A stretch of 64,000 nucleotides of DNA, taken from Dioscorea cayenensis subsp. rotundata (taxonomy: Eukaryota > Streptophyta > Magnoliopsida > Dioscoreales > Dioscoreaceae). A program made the translations under genes and the position numbers. The notes beneath the pieces were generated by a model, which ran no database searches, was not told the DNA's origin, and worked only from the letters and a program-made list of their open reading frames with translations. Positions 25,301-36,462 of the stretch are shown in pieces (position 1 is the stretch's first letter; the number at the start of each line of letters is the position of its first letter). The stretch covers positions 23,807,016 to 23,871,015 of the forward strand of contig NC_052475.1 in NCBI RefSeq assembly GCF_009730915.1. Reading direction: 5' to 3'.

Positions 25301-26915
25301 ATCCAATGTGTTTCAAAATTTTCATTATGACTTGGTTATGCACATAAATCGATATGAGTAAAAATTATGCTCAAACATGGAGTCTAGCATGAAAATAAAT
25401 AAATAAACTTATGAGCCTACGCCAAGGTTATTAAAAATCATCAAATGATAGAGTACTTATACAATGTTGTAAGCAAAATAACATGGTAGAACAGATCTTG
25501 ATACAAATAGATGCACAAACAAGTATTTCATGTCCAAGATGGTTAATAAAAACTCAAAAATTCTTTTATTAAGAGTGAACCATTTCTGATTATTTAGCAA
25601 GTAATAACAGATACGATCCAATTTCCAAGCGAAGAACACTAAATCAATATCAATTGTGACAAAAATTGCTGCTCGAACAAAGGAGCTTGAGAAGAAAGAA
25701 TTACTTGAAGTTACAAACGGGTGAGCATGAACCTAAATTAAGACGGTTCAACTGAGGATGAGTATCCTTTATTTAGAAAGTATAAAGTGCATAGGTTAAT
25801 CAATAAATCATGCATAACGGTTAGTCGGTTGCAATATAGAAACAATATAAACAGCATGAAACCATTTCTTATTGATAAATGCAGTAAAAATCCACAGTGG
25901 CAAAGCAATAAAAATGACTTTCAACTAATCTCGAACCATCCAGAACTCTCATTAAGCTCACCCAAAGAGTTCACCAAGCTTGAGCTTAGTACTGACTCTC
26001 TTATTATTCAATAATAATGAAAGAAAGCTCCATTCAATGTATGACATCACATGCATCAAAATATGGTGATTTGTATGCGGATTAAGCTTGAATTAGCTCT
26101 TTCTAGATCTGTAATTCCAACCCAAACTGCGCATGGCAAGTACCAAAATGCAAATTAAACTAGAACATAAATAGACAACTCAGATATGAGATTACCGAGT
26201 AATAACTAATTGTAATCTTGATCATATAAGTTTATGAATTACAGAATAACATCTACCACTTTGGAAAACATGTTCAAACCACTATAGTAAGCATTAAACC
26301 CAATAAGCATATCCAAAGGCATAATATTATGAGTATCAGAAAAAGAAAAAAAAAACAAATCTTACATATAATAACCATACAAATTGTAATATCACACAAT
26401 GCAAGAACCCTAATTCTCAGAGATAAAAAATTGAAGTGAATAATAAAGAATCACGAAAAAGATCTCTTACACGCAAAGAATAGAACAGATGCAAACCTGA
26501 ATCCTCATGGAATCTCTGAGGTCGGGGGTTGAAACCCGAAGGAGAACCACGGCGTCGCGGGCCCAGAGGCAAATCCCGCCGCCGGAATCCCGTGGTCGGA
26601 GATTGCCTCCGGCGAAAATCCGGCGGCGAGTCGCGGCGACGCATGATCGTAGGCGAAGTCCCGGTACCTCGTGGCGGGCGACCCACCACGACGGCGGGGT
26701 TCTTGGGTTGATTCATGTCGGCGTGAGGCGAGCGGCGAGGCCTTACGGTTGTTTCCGAGTATGGGATCGCCGGAATCGGCATCGCTTCCGTCGCTACCAT
26801 TCTCGGACGGGCGCACCACCATGCTGCTCAGGCCACCTCCGGTGCGAGGCTGGACGGATTCCAGCGACGGGGAACGCGGCGGCGACTCCGGCTGCTCTCT
26901 CTCACGGGGCCTCAT
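22392..26915 (-). CDS. RanBP2-type zinc-finger, RGG/RS-rich RNA-binding protein with two frame breaks
   Basis: The RanBP2-type zinc finger usually binds single-stranded RNA, so with its Arg-rich flanks this is probably a nuclear RNA-processing or TAF15/ZRANB2-like protein. Exons (minus): 26497-26915, 23305-23599, 22392-23071; intron 1 is 2.9 kb. Order of regions: acidic/Ser-rich N-terminus (ESPPRSPSLESVQPR, GSDGSDADSGDP); RRR-S-P repeats (RRRDSPPDFRRRQSP); Gly/Arg box (GFRGGRGGRFRD, GSGRGGRSIGRGY); zinc finger [23 protein letters not shown] at about residues 230-253, with four Cys, Trp and Asn-Phe all present, split by intron 2; then an Arg/Ser/Gly-rich tail. Two single-base excesses break the frame: in the G3 run at 26763-26765 (exon 1) and the G6 run at 22970-22975 (exon 3). 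Removing one base at each gives a 463-residue open frame with exon phases closing. Exact paralogue is uncertain. Confidence 0.85.
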
Positions 26916-27453
26916 CTCTCTCTCTCTCTCTCGCTCTCCGAAGTCGAAGAATAGTAAAATAGGGCAAACGGACGTGAAGTCTCACACGACTCTTGTTTTT
27001 AATTTGGTTTATAGTTTCAGTTTGGAGTCCGCCGGGGTTTTTTTTTCAGTTATAACCTTCCGAATTTGTGAAATTGTACTCTTGGACCTGCAAACTTTTC
27101 ATATGCACTATCACTTTGTAAATTTTATTGAATAAAAATTAGATTATTTTTTTGAAATGTTTAGTTTAGTCTCAGTTACTCACTGATTTATGCATGGAAT
27201 TTCTTTTTTTTCTAATTTAATTTTATATATATACCATGTGTGAAAATAAATTAAATTTAATGGATTTAAAAATGTAAATAATAAAAAATTAATTAAAAAT
27301 AAATAAATAAAGACCGCAAGGATTCCTTGGCCACGTTTTTTTTCAAAATTCACGGAGCGAGTAGAAAAGATTTAAAGGAAGCAATTTTTAATTCTTAAAA
27401 AGAAGAAAAAAAAAAAGCAAATTTTTCTTGTTGGGGATCGGAGGCAATTAAAA
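26916..27453. promoter_or_regulatory. Divergent promoter region between zinc-finger gene and thioesterase gene
   Basis: The two start codons are 538 bases apart and head-to-head, so this segment must carry both promoters and 5' leaders. A CT tract (26912-26931) sits at the zinc-finger start. The middle (27140-27310) is AT-rich with a ttttatatatatacc stretch near 27221-27235. No defined element is assigned. Confidence 0.55.
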
Positions 27454-29071
27454 TTGGGAATTTTGGGAGTGGAAAGGGAGGAAGGGATGGGGAGGGGAGG
27501 AGGAGGAGGAGGAGAAGAGAGAGCAATGGCTGCAAGGGAATGGCTGGAAAGCCTGATGGCGAGGGTGGATGGTGCGTCGACGACGGCGGCGGAGTTCGCC
27601 GGCTCAAAGGCCGGCAATTTCGATGCGATCGCCATGTGGGGTCTCAAAGTCCTGCACGTGGGTGGTGGCCGTGCTCTATGCTCTCTTTGCGTCCCTAAAT
27701 TTCTCACTGTCAGTCTCTCTCTCTCTCTCTTGAAATGTTTCTTTGAATTATAGATATCAATTGTGTAATAATAGTAATCTATTAACCAAGATGAGTGTTT
27801 TTAGTGTTTTTGTAGATATAGATTTTGCAATTGGTGTTCTTATTGTAATGGATTAGTAAAGATGAGTGTTTTTGAGTGCTTTTGTAGCTATAAATTGTGT
27901 AATTGCTGTTATTATAGACTTAATAGTAATGTATTATCAAATATGAATGTTTTTTGGATTATAGATATAGATTGTGCAATCGGTGTTCTTATTGTAATGG
28001 ATTAGTAAAGATGTGTGTGTGTTTTTTTTTCTGGATTATTAATAAAAATTGTGTAGTTGTTACTATGATAATCTATTTGTAAAGGTTCTATCTTTCATTG
28101 AATTACAGATATGTTCTCATACTGGTTTATATGTATCAGTGATGATTTAGATAAGGAAAGAAATTTGATGTAGACGCCAGAGAAGCAATAAAGCGAAATT
28201 ATATCTGTGTGAACATTTCTTTTGATCATTGCTATTTGTTATAATTGTTGTTTGCTCTAACAATTACTGTTATCAGTATTGAAATTGGTGAGAAAAAGTA
28301 ATGCAAGTGAAACACACTATATATGTGTGTGTGTGTGTGTGTGTATTCCATCTAATTGTAGAGATTGTTTATAACTTCAGATATATTTGTTGTGGAAATT
28401 ATATAAGTAGTTAATATTGTTCTAGTTTTATGTTTGCACAGTGTGTAATTGTTGATGTCTTCCATTTTAATCCACATATTTCAATTCACATTTGATATTG
28501 AAAAGAAATATGGCTTAGACTAGTGCATGTGTGATATTCAAACCAATTCTCTCCCTTTGTTCTTTGAGTAAGTGTTTTTTGGATTGTTTCTTTGATAATT
28601 ACAACCCGTGTTATCATATGCAGTATTTGAACTCGCAATTGTTCTTTAGAACTGTTACATATAATTAAATCTCGATAAATGTTTTATAGGGTGAGGATGG
28701 GTACTGGCATGCAGGTTCAATAGCAACTGTGATCGACGATGTTGGGGCTACTGCCATCATGACCGCAGAGGGCCATATCAAAGTCTCAGTTGACTTTGAA
28801 ATCTCCTATTTCTCTCCAGCTAAAGTCAATGTAATTATTTCCTGCTTCTCATTTTATTTGGTATGTTTAACTTAATTCTTTTAGTTCTAAAAGAGTATTT
28901 CATGATTGGAATGATCAGGAGGAAGTGGAGATAGATGCAAAGGTTGTAGGACACAAGGGGCAGCTCTCAGTGGTGTTGGTGGAGATAAGAAAGCAGCTTT
29001 CAGGGGAGCTTGTGGCCCTTGGGAGACAGTGGATGTCTACCCCTAGAATGATAATTAAAGGTAATTTATAG
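27454..29071 (+). CDS. Hot-dog fold acyl-CoA thioesterase (ACOT13-like, 4HBT superfamily)
   Basis: Predicted to hydrolyse acyl-CoA to free acid and CoA. Exons 27454-27708, 28690-28830, 28919-29071; both junctions are phase 0 and the product is up to 182 residues. The first Met (27454) precedes a Gly/Glu-rich stretch encoded by a GGA repeat. Met 27487 and Met 27526 (MAAREWLE) are alternative starts, and family members I know of begin near the last. The 4HBT core is clear: GxxHAGSIATVIDDVGA (exons 1-2, conserved Asp of the active-site helix), ISYFSPAK, then ELVALGRQWMSTP near the C-terminus. No PTS1 is visible; the end is ...MIIKGNL. Function is inferred from family; substrate unknown. Convergent with the peroxiredoxin gene about 500 bases downstream. 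Confidence 0.88.
27776..28080 (+). repeat. Degenerate ~95-bp repeats in thioesterase intron 1
   Basis: Recurring segments such as attagtaaagatgagtgttt and gttcttattgtaatggatta appear three to four times with varied spacing, alternating with tagatatagattgtgcaat-like segments. The array is diverged and intronic. A (GT)n tract at 28325-28344 follows in the same intron. Confidence 0.6.
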
Positions 29072-29567
29072 TTTGTGATGAATATTATCCAACATTGTTC
29101 CTCTATGATTCTCAAAATAAAACTATGGTTTGGTTAATTCAAGAGCTTGTTTGGTGTGCTGTACCATTCTCAAAAATCACTTTTAGAAAAGCTCTTGTAA
29201 GAGCTTTATTATTATTATTATAATTAATAAAAGAGTTCCTATGTCAAATTTTGTTATTTGATTGAGTATGAACATTTAATCCTGTTTGGAGTTCCAAACA
29301 GTAGCTATTTAAAAACGCCCTCAGCTTTGACTGGAATGAAAATTGCATTACTACAAGTCCAGTGTTTCCACAGCAAGTAAAAAAGACATTTATAGCATAA
29401 AATAAAATCTTATTCAAACCACACAGCAACACTACATAATCAAATACCAAGCAAGCATGGTTCACACCCTCTTGATAGTTCATACAAACAGCAAGATAAG
29501 GGAATTGACTTTGCATAGAAGACCATCATAAAAGTAGGATTAAGGTAAAATGATGGGTGGAAACTTC
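29072..29567. other. Convergent 3' region between thioesterase and peroxiredoxin genes
   Basis: It should contain both 3' untranslated regions. A (TTA)n-like tract lies at 29208-29226. No further gene is supported. Confidence 0.5.
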
Positions 29568-31215
29568 TTAGAGTGCTTTGAGGATCTCATCAGCTCCTGA
29601 TATGGTGAATGCACCACCTTCCTCAATGTTTACGACCTTGACCTTAAGGTCATCTGCAAGTAGGGCAAACCTCCGGGAACGGGTGCCAAGCCCTTTGTCA
29701 CTAAGGTCGAGTTCAAGACCAAGCGCATGGGTGTAGTTTGCAGAACCATCAGCGAGGAATTTCACATGATTGTTCTCAGGATAAGTCTTTGCCCAGGCCT
29801 TCATCACAAAGGGATCATTGACTGCAAAATACTTAGAGGTTAAGTTACAAATGTACAAACTTCAACATGCATAAAGGATCCTTGTATGTTACATTGTGAA
29901 TTTAAGTTTTTGGAGAATGATTGTGAATTGAAGTTGATCATCATGTACGGTGCAAGTATACTATCATAAAAAATGAAGATGAGGTTACAAGAGATGGAAC
30001 TTCCGTGTCGCATACCACCGTGTGCATAAAAACTTTAGAAAATATAATTCACAGGTACAGCTAAGAAAAAATTTCATGTACAAACAATGATGAGTACACA
30101 TGATGGACTGATGTCGAAACACACCATCAAGATTGATTTATGTTTTAAAACACAGATATGATCAATTTTTTTCTTACATTGTTCTAACCTGTATCATGCT
30201 CTTTTTACATCAATGACCCACTGTATCATGTTCTTGTTCCGTTTGAGTTTGTTTAATATCTTATTTGTTCCTAGGATCTTTTTGTAATTCTAGTTGGTTT
30301 CCATTTATAAATTTCTCATCTAAATCATTGTTAGTTTCATATTTCATTAGTTTTATCTAGAATTTTTTTTTCCCAAGTCTGTAGTAATTTTACCATTGGG
30401 CACATTCATCTAGTTCATCCTTGATTTCATATTAGTTTTCCCAATTCTATCAATTTTATCACTAACAAATCCATGGAAAACAAGCAAAACACCAAACAGA
30501 CATAGTAATCTCATAAAAATTACTGACTTAATTCCAACAATACTACATGTCTAAAAACAGCCTGTATGTGAATATCTTTGACTGTGAGTGTGCCACTGAT
30601 ATTAAATTCAAGACCTTTTCCCATATTCCACTCAAAACTCATAATTGCAGATATACCTCCACTAAAATCCCCAGGATTTTATTAATATATATATATATAC
30701 AACCCTAATTTCTTTTGCATAAATAAGGATATACAAGCAAGGATCTTGGTTTTAGAGTGCTGAGTGTGTTGTTATAAAGTATATAAAGAATTTCCAAAAT
30801 CAGAAGCTCAATAAAACTCAAATTCAACTCAAATTCAGTTTGAAAACCAAAAATCAAAATCAAAATCAAAAATCTTTACCGCTGATGCAAAGGATCTCGT
30901 CAACGCCCTTTGATTTCAGCTCCTCACCGCTCTCTATAAATCCAGGCACATGCTTCATACTTCATTCCCAAACCAAAATCATCAAACATATCAACAAATC
31001 ACTCCCAGATCCCCACAAAAATAAAAAATAAAAAATAAAAAAACTCACAACCAATAATACCTGCAGGTTGGGGTGAAAGCTCCAGGAACACCAAAGAGCA
31101 CAACCTTCTTGCCAGCAGCTAGGGAATGGATGGAGACTTGCTGGAGCTCATCCTTCTCATCGAACCAAGCCAGAGTCCCTTCAGGGAGCGCATCACCCAC
31201 AGCTATCGGCGCCAT
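29568..31215 (-). CDS. Type II peroxiredoxin, cytosolic PRXIIB/C/D type
   Basis: Thiol peroxidase reducing H2O2 and alkyl hydroperoxides with glutaredoxin or thioredoxin as donor. Exons (minus) 31061-31215, 30880-30959, 29568-29821; phases close at exactly 162 residues, the usual length for cytosolic plant PrxII. The start [13 protein letters not shown] is the family N-terminus and lacks a transit peptide, arguing for cytosol rather than the organellar IIE/IIF forms. The peroxidatic cysteine is Cys51 in VPGAFTPTC at the end of exon 1. The resolving cysteine is Cys76 in DEILCIS at the end of exon 2, with [10 protein letters not shown] directly after. Arg in [10 protein letters not shown] completes the active site. 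All key residues are present and the frame is clean. The last residues are ADEILKAL. Paralogue letter not assigned. Confidence 0.96.
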
Positions 31216-31216
31216 T

Positions 31217-31247
<31 letters not shown>
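31217..31247. repeat. CT/GA microsatellite in peroxiredoxin 5' leader
   Basis: An uninterrupted (CT)n tract (GA on the coding strand) lies immediately before the start codon of the peroxiredoxin gene. It sits between the probable TATA box and the ATG, so it is likely transcribed. Confidence 0.8.
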
Positions 31248-31250
<3 letters not shown>

Positions 31251-31282
31251 AGAATGGCCATTGTTCAGAAGGGGGTGGAGGG

Positions 31283-31290
31283 TTTATATA
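31283..31290 (-). promoter_or_regulatory. Probable TATA box of the peroxiredoxin gene
   Basis: The minus strand reads CTATATAAACC, centred about 70 bases before the ATG. It leads into the GA-rich leader. The spacing is suitable for transcription starting near 31255. Confidence 0.6.
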
Positions 31291-31655
31291 GGGGCATCGA
31301 GATCATCGAGATGGGATCTTTCATCTCGAGATTGATGATGGTGCAGATCTCAAGATAATCTTGCGGCGGAGAGTTGCGTTCAGATTGCTGGGTTTTAACG
31401 CTGAACCGTCCGCCTGCTTGTTATCTGGGACGTCAGTGTTTCTCGAGATCAGGTCCTAGATGGATCTCGGTACAAATGTGCGGCTGAAAACACGTGGGCT
31501 GTTTTTGAAAAAAATTTCACCTGCCATTTTTGGGTGTCCGGTTCCTTATTTTATGGGAAGATTTTTTTTTTTATTTTTTAAAGGACCATTAATAGAGATA
31601 TATTATACTGAAATGTCATGTGAAACTCCATTAGATATGTTCAGCATGTTTATCT

Positions 31656-32167
31656 TGTTATGAAATGTAGGACTGGATATAGCAGTACCGTAGCAAAATA
31701 AATAAGAATAATACTGAAAAATAAAAGACACAAAGATATTATGTGGAAAACCCCTAAATAATTAGGGTAAAAACCACGGACAAAGATAGAAGAAATTTAC
31801 TAAGTGGAAAAATTTCAGGAGCTACAAACTCTTTCTAATAATAAGGAGAAAACCAGTATCCTCTCTAATACTTAAAGAATAGACTAACTCTCAAACTATT
31901 TTTCTCACACTTCTCACCCTTCTCTCTCTCTCTAACTTACTCACTCTCACTGTGGTGTCTTAACAAATGTCATGGGGGTTTATATAGCCCCTTCACCAAA
32001 ACAAACCAAGTGTAGGATCATTTTTGATCCAGGGGCTCACTAATGATGAGGTAGGGTGGTACTCACCCCCAAATAATAAAAATATTCCCCACTAACTCTC
32101 TTCACCTACCACCAAGTCATGACAAAGAAGGAGAAATGACATCCTTGTCCTTCTATCTTCAACCACA
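31656..32167 (-). repeat. Copia 3' LTR (left in window)
   Basis: Direct repeat of the segment at 35960-36457. Landmarks shared by both: ggaaaacccctaaataattagg, the CT-rich block before the TTAACAAATGTCATGGGGG segment, and gatcatttttgatcca. It begins TGTTATGAAATG on the plus strand; the inner boundary (about 32167) is approximate. Confidence 0.85.
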
Positions 32168-32399
32168 CTGCTTCTTTGCTGGCTTGTGTAGCTGCTAAAT
32201 ACTACGCTCGCATCGTTGATGTAGCCACGATCGATCGCAGCTTTTGAAACCCGACTCATAGCTCATCCGCTGGTGTGAACACATATCCAAAGTAGTGGAT
32301 TTGCTTTTATCAAAAATCACCTGCATAATCGGCGATCAACATATCCAGCGACGATGAAAGTCTGATCCCCCATAACATAATGCAACATCTGAGGTTCCC

Positions 32400-35300
32400 T
32401 TTATATATCTGAGAATCCTCTTAACAACATTCCAATGATCTCGACCCGAGATTCACCATATACCGAGCTTACCACTCCCATCGCATGTGCAATGTCCGGT
32501 CTTAGTACAAATCATGGCGAACATTAGGCTTCCCACCCATGATGCATACGAGATTTTCGAGACATCTCCATCCTCTCATCTTCACTCGCTAGGACACATA
32601 CTTGAGGGATAACTTGAAATTAACGGGAAGTGGGGTAGAAATTGGCTTCTACGCTCTTGCATGTTGAAGCGTCACAAGATCTTCTTTAGATAAGTCTTCT
32701 GAGAAAGCCAAATCTTCTTGTTATTTCTGTCTCGGTGAATTTGCATCCCTAGATCCTTCATTTCAAACTCCCTAGCCAATTGTGCCTTCAACTCCTTGAT
32801 ACGATCTTTGTTGGGGCCTGCTACTAACATATCGTCAACATACAGCAACAAGAAGACGAAATCTTCTTCTTCAAACCTCTTGACATATGCACAAGGGTCT
32901 GTATTGAATCTGCTGTAACCAAGGCTCATGATGAAGGAATCAAATCTCTTGTACCAACATCTTGGCGCCTGCTTTAGACCGTACAGAGATTTGTTCAACC
33001 TGCAAACCAAGTTCTCTTTATTTTTTTCTTCAAATCCTTCTGGTTGGAGCATGTAAATTTCTTCTTCAAGATCTCCATGAAGAAATGCGCTTTTGACATC
33101 TAACCGCTCAAGTCGCAAGTCTAATGTAGCACACATCGCCGGACTACTCTGGACCGTTGTAAGTCGAACCACGGTGAAAAATATTTCGTTGAAAGTCAAT
33201 ACCTTCCTTCCGAGCATATCCTTTTTACCACCAGCCTAGCACGATAACGATCTACTTGATCATCACTATTGCGCTTGATCTTGTAGACCCATTTGTTGCC
33301 AATGGCCTTTCGCCCTTGTGGTAGTGACACCAGTTCCCATGCCCTATTTTTATGAAGAGCTTCAATTTCTTCTTCCATTGCTGCCATCCACTGAGATGCA
33401 TCCCGAATTGTTCGATGCTTCTCGAAGAGTTGATGGTTCTCCATCCCTCGCTAGAAGACGATAAGTAATGTTACCCTCCATAATATAGTCGAATGCCAAC
33501 TTGGTGCCATTCTCTGTACGAGTTGACCGACCGAACTCCGGGACTTCGATTCATCGGCTCTTGTACCTCATGCCTCAGTGTAGCTTCGACTTCTTTTTCA
33601 CCGCATGACTGTAGTCTCCGTGCTTTCTTTTGAAGTGCTTTTTACCATCTACTTGCTCTTGTTCTTTGTCTTCCATGAAGATAACATCCCTCGCCGATCA
33701 TAACCTTGTAGGGCGTTGGGATCCCACGAGCGATACCCCTTAACACCATCAAGATATCCTAGAAACATACATTTTCTCGGATTTTTGGATCCGACTTTGT
33801 AGTTTCCTCGGGTATTGTACATTACATACACATGACTTCCAAATATATGAAGGTTTGAATAATCAATCGGCTTACCGATCCACATCTCCATCGGTGTCTT
33901 CAACTCAATTGCAGCTGATGGAGCCCGATTCACCACTTAACAGTGCGTGCCGATCGCTCGCCTGTAACTTCTTGTCTAAGCTTGCAGCTCCCATCATGGC
34001 TCTTGTTCTTTCCAACAAAGTCCTGCTCATCCGCCTCCGCCACTCCATTTTTGTTGAGGAGTGTATGTTAGTAGTGAACCCGCCTTTTTAATGCCTTCTT
34101 GTTTACTGAATTCATCAAATTCTTTTGCGCTGTATTCTCCTCCATTATCGATCCCTCAAGCACTTGATCTTTTCACTGATTCAAGTTCCACCCAGCGCTT
34201 TGTAGAATTTGAAGACTTGAAACACATCAGCCCTTCCTCTTGATAGGTACACCTAACATCTCCGGAATAGTCATCAATAAATGATACAAAGTAATTTGCT
34301 CCTCCCGTGGATGTAATCGGTGCTCGCACACATCGAGTGTACCAATTCTAGAATTGCTTTGCTTTCTAGAATTAGATGTGTTGAACTTCACCGATGTCGC
34401 TTGCTCATTAATACAATGCTCACAAAAGGGTAATGTTACCTTTGTGAGACCATGAAAGTAGATTCCTTTCTCGCAAGAATCTTCATTCCTTGCTCTGACA
34501 TGTGTCCAAGTTTTCTGTGCCATGTCATTGTGCATCTTTCACTTGGATTACTTGTAGCAACTGAAGCTTCTCCTTGTTGCAAAGTTTCTCCCTTCATCAT
34601 GTATAGATTAGCAGCTATCTTTTCCCCCTTCATACATACAAGCGCTCCTCGAATTACCTTCATGATCTTGTTCTGGACTTCAATTTTGCAACCAAGATCA
34701 TCAAGTCGTCCTATAGACAACAAATTCTTCTTGAGGCCCTCCACATGTCGGACTTCTTTTATAGTCCGAATCGTGCCATCATACATCTTCGCTTTGATGG
34801 TGCCAATGCCAACGATCTCCAAGGCTCGATCATTACAACATGACTACGGATCCCCCGAGGAGATAGGTTCATAGTGATGAAACCATTCTCTTCGGGAGGT
34901 CATATGAAAAGTGGCTGCTGAATCAAGAAGCCATACATCAACAAATCTTTTACTTGATGTAGATACTGCTTAACACACCATGGCTACTCCATCATCTGAA
35001 GTGTTTGCAACATTTCCTTGAGGATTGGAATCCTTTTTATTTAGACTCCAACAATCTTTTCGAGTGACCTTTCTTGCCACGGATGGGTAACACTTGAAAG
35101 TCTTCTTACTCCTTGATTTTGATCTACCATGATTGTAGCTCCCACATCGGATCCACGTCTCGTTGATCTTCCTCTCGTTACCTTCGAGGCTTCCGCTTGC
35201 TTTGTGAACTTGCTAACTTGTCTTCCTTGTTCTTCAGGCTGACTCTCTTCCTCCGTAATGGCAAATGTACGATGTTGTCAAATACTAGACCGTCCAGTGA

Positions 35301-35850
35301 GGCATTGTTTGTTAAGTTGATGACGAGTTGATCATATGAATCTAGTAAACTTTGGAGTAGAATTTCCACACGCTCACTTTCGACTCTATCAGATGTCCCA
35401 ATGATGTGAGTTGGGAGAATAGGGTGTTTAGTGTGTTCATGTGCTCGTCATCAAGTAGATTCCGCCATACGCAAAGTATAGAGTTTCCTCTTAAGGAAAA
35501 ATCTTGTTGTGGAGTGATTTGGCCTCAGACAACTTAGTGAGGTGATCCCGCATCTCCTTTGTCGCCTTCTTCTCTCGCTATGCTTGATAGAACCCCATCG
35601 CGAAGTGCTAGATGAAGATCGGGCAGATGGCGTTCCCGTCCCATCTCATTCCACTTGTCATCTTTGACCTCACCCTGGTCTTTCGCGTGACGGCCATGCG
35701 AGTTGTCCTTCCTCATGATCGCCTTCATTTTCAGCTTCCACGTGAGAAATTACTCCCGTTGAATTTTTTTCAATATCATACTTTGCTGCCATTGTTTCTA
35801 TCACAAACGCTTCAAAGGCATGAACCGGTTCCCTGCAAAGGGTGAATAAT
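32400..35850 (-). pseudogene. Copia gag-pol remnants
   Basis: Pieces in order on the minus strand. A gag-like fragment lies at about 35178-35850. The GAG-pre-integrase region at 34436-34822 ends in a WHRKLGHMSEQG motif. Integrase core remnants span about 33950-34430, and the integrase C-terminal part (GSHVYV, FLGY) is at 33649-33936. Reverse transcriptase is in two frames at 32672-33444, with DVKSAFLHGDLEEEIYM, LYGLKQAPR and the catalytic YVDDML. RNase H-side remnants at about 32400-32660 include a degraded form of the copia M-x-CTRPD region. Frames change at many points, so no intact polyprotein exists. Confidence 0.85.
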
Positions 35851-35959
35851 AATCTAACTTATTTTCTCGATGTGGAGGATCCACTATTAGTGGCGACCCA
35901 GCAGAGCATACGATAAGTAGATATATATACACACCCTAAGTCCGGCTCTGTACCACTTA

Positions 35960-36457
35960 GTTATGAAATGTAGGGACTGGATATGTAGTCACCTGAAAGA
36001 AAATAAATAAGAATGATACTGAAAAATAAAGGACACAAAGATATTATGTGGAAAACCCCTAAATAATTAGGGTAAAAACCACGGGCAAGGATAGAAGAAA
36101 TTTACTAAGTGGGAAAATTTCAGGAGCTACAAACTCTTTCTAATAATAAGGAGAAAACCAGTATCCTCTCTTATACTTAGAGAATGACTAACTCTCAAAC
36201 TATTTTCTCACACTTCTCACCCTTCTTCTCTCTCTCAAACTTACTCACCTCACTTGTGTGTCTTAACAAATGTCATGGGGGTTTATATAGCCCCTTCACC
36301 AAACAAACCATGGCTAGGATCATTTTTGATCCAAGGGCTCATCAATGATGAGGAGTAGGGTGGTATCTACCCCAAATAATAAAAATATTCTCCCACTAAC
36401 TCTCTTCACCTACCACCAAAGTCATGACAGAAGGAGAAATGACATCCTTGCCTTTCC
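35960..36457 (-). repeat. Copia 5' LTR (right in window)
   Basis: Direct repeat of 31656-32167. It is flanked inside by the tRNA primer-binding site (35945-35957). The outer end near 36457 runs into catgttgatgaag; the exact end is uncertain because the first bases differ between the two LTRs. Confidence 0.85.
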
Positions 36458-36462
36458 ATGTT

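Larger units (their letters stand above)
31656..36457 (-). mobile_element. Degenerate Ty1/copia LTR retrotransposon
   Basis: A 4.8-kb element in minus orientation has two direct LTRs (about 31656-32167 and 35960-36457) and remnants of gag, integrase, reverse transcriptase and RNase H in copia order. The PBS just inside the right-hand LTR reads tggtacagagccgg on the minus strand, resembling the initiator-Met PBS of plant copia elements. Frames are interrupted in every domain, so it is non-autonomous. LTRs differ mostly by single-base indels and substitutions. A candidate 5-bp target duplication (ATGTT at 31646-31650 and 36458-36462) is not flush with the left LTR start and is left open. The element sits about 440 bp upstream of the peroxiredoxin start codon. 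Confidence 0.92.

Noticed and set aside
26507-27135. Arg-rich plus-strand frames over the zinc-finger first exon
   Set aside because: Arg/Gly richness is the complement of the RRR-S-P and GC-rich coding on the minus strand; no start context or family match.
31646-36462. ATGTT as the copia target-site duplication
   Set aside because: The left copy is 5 bases away from the conserved LTR start (TGTTATG at 31656), so it is not flush; kept only as a candidate.
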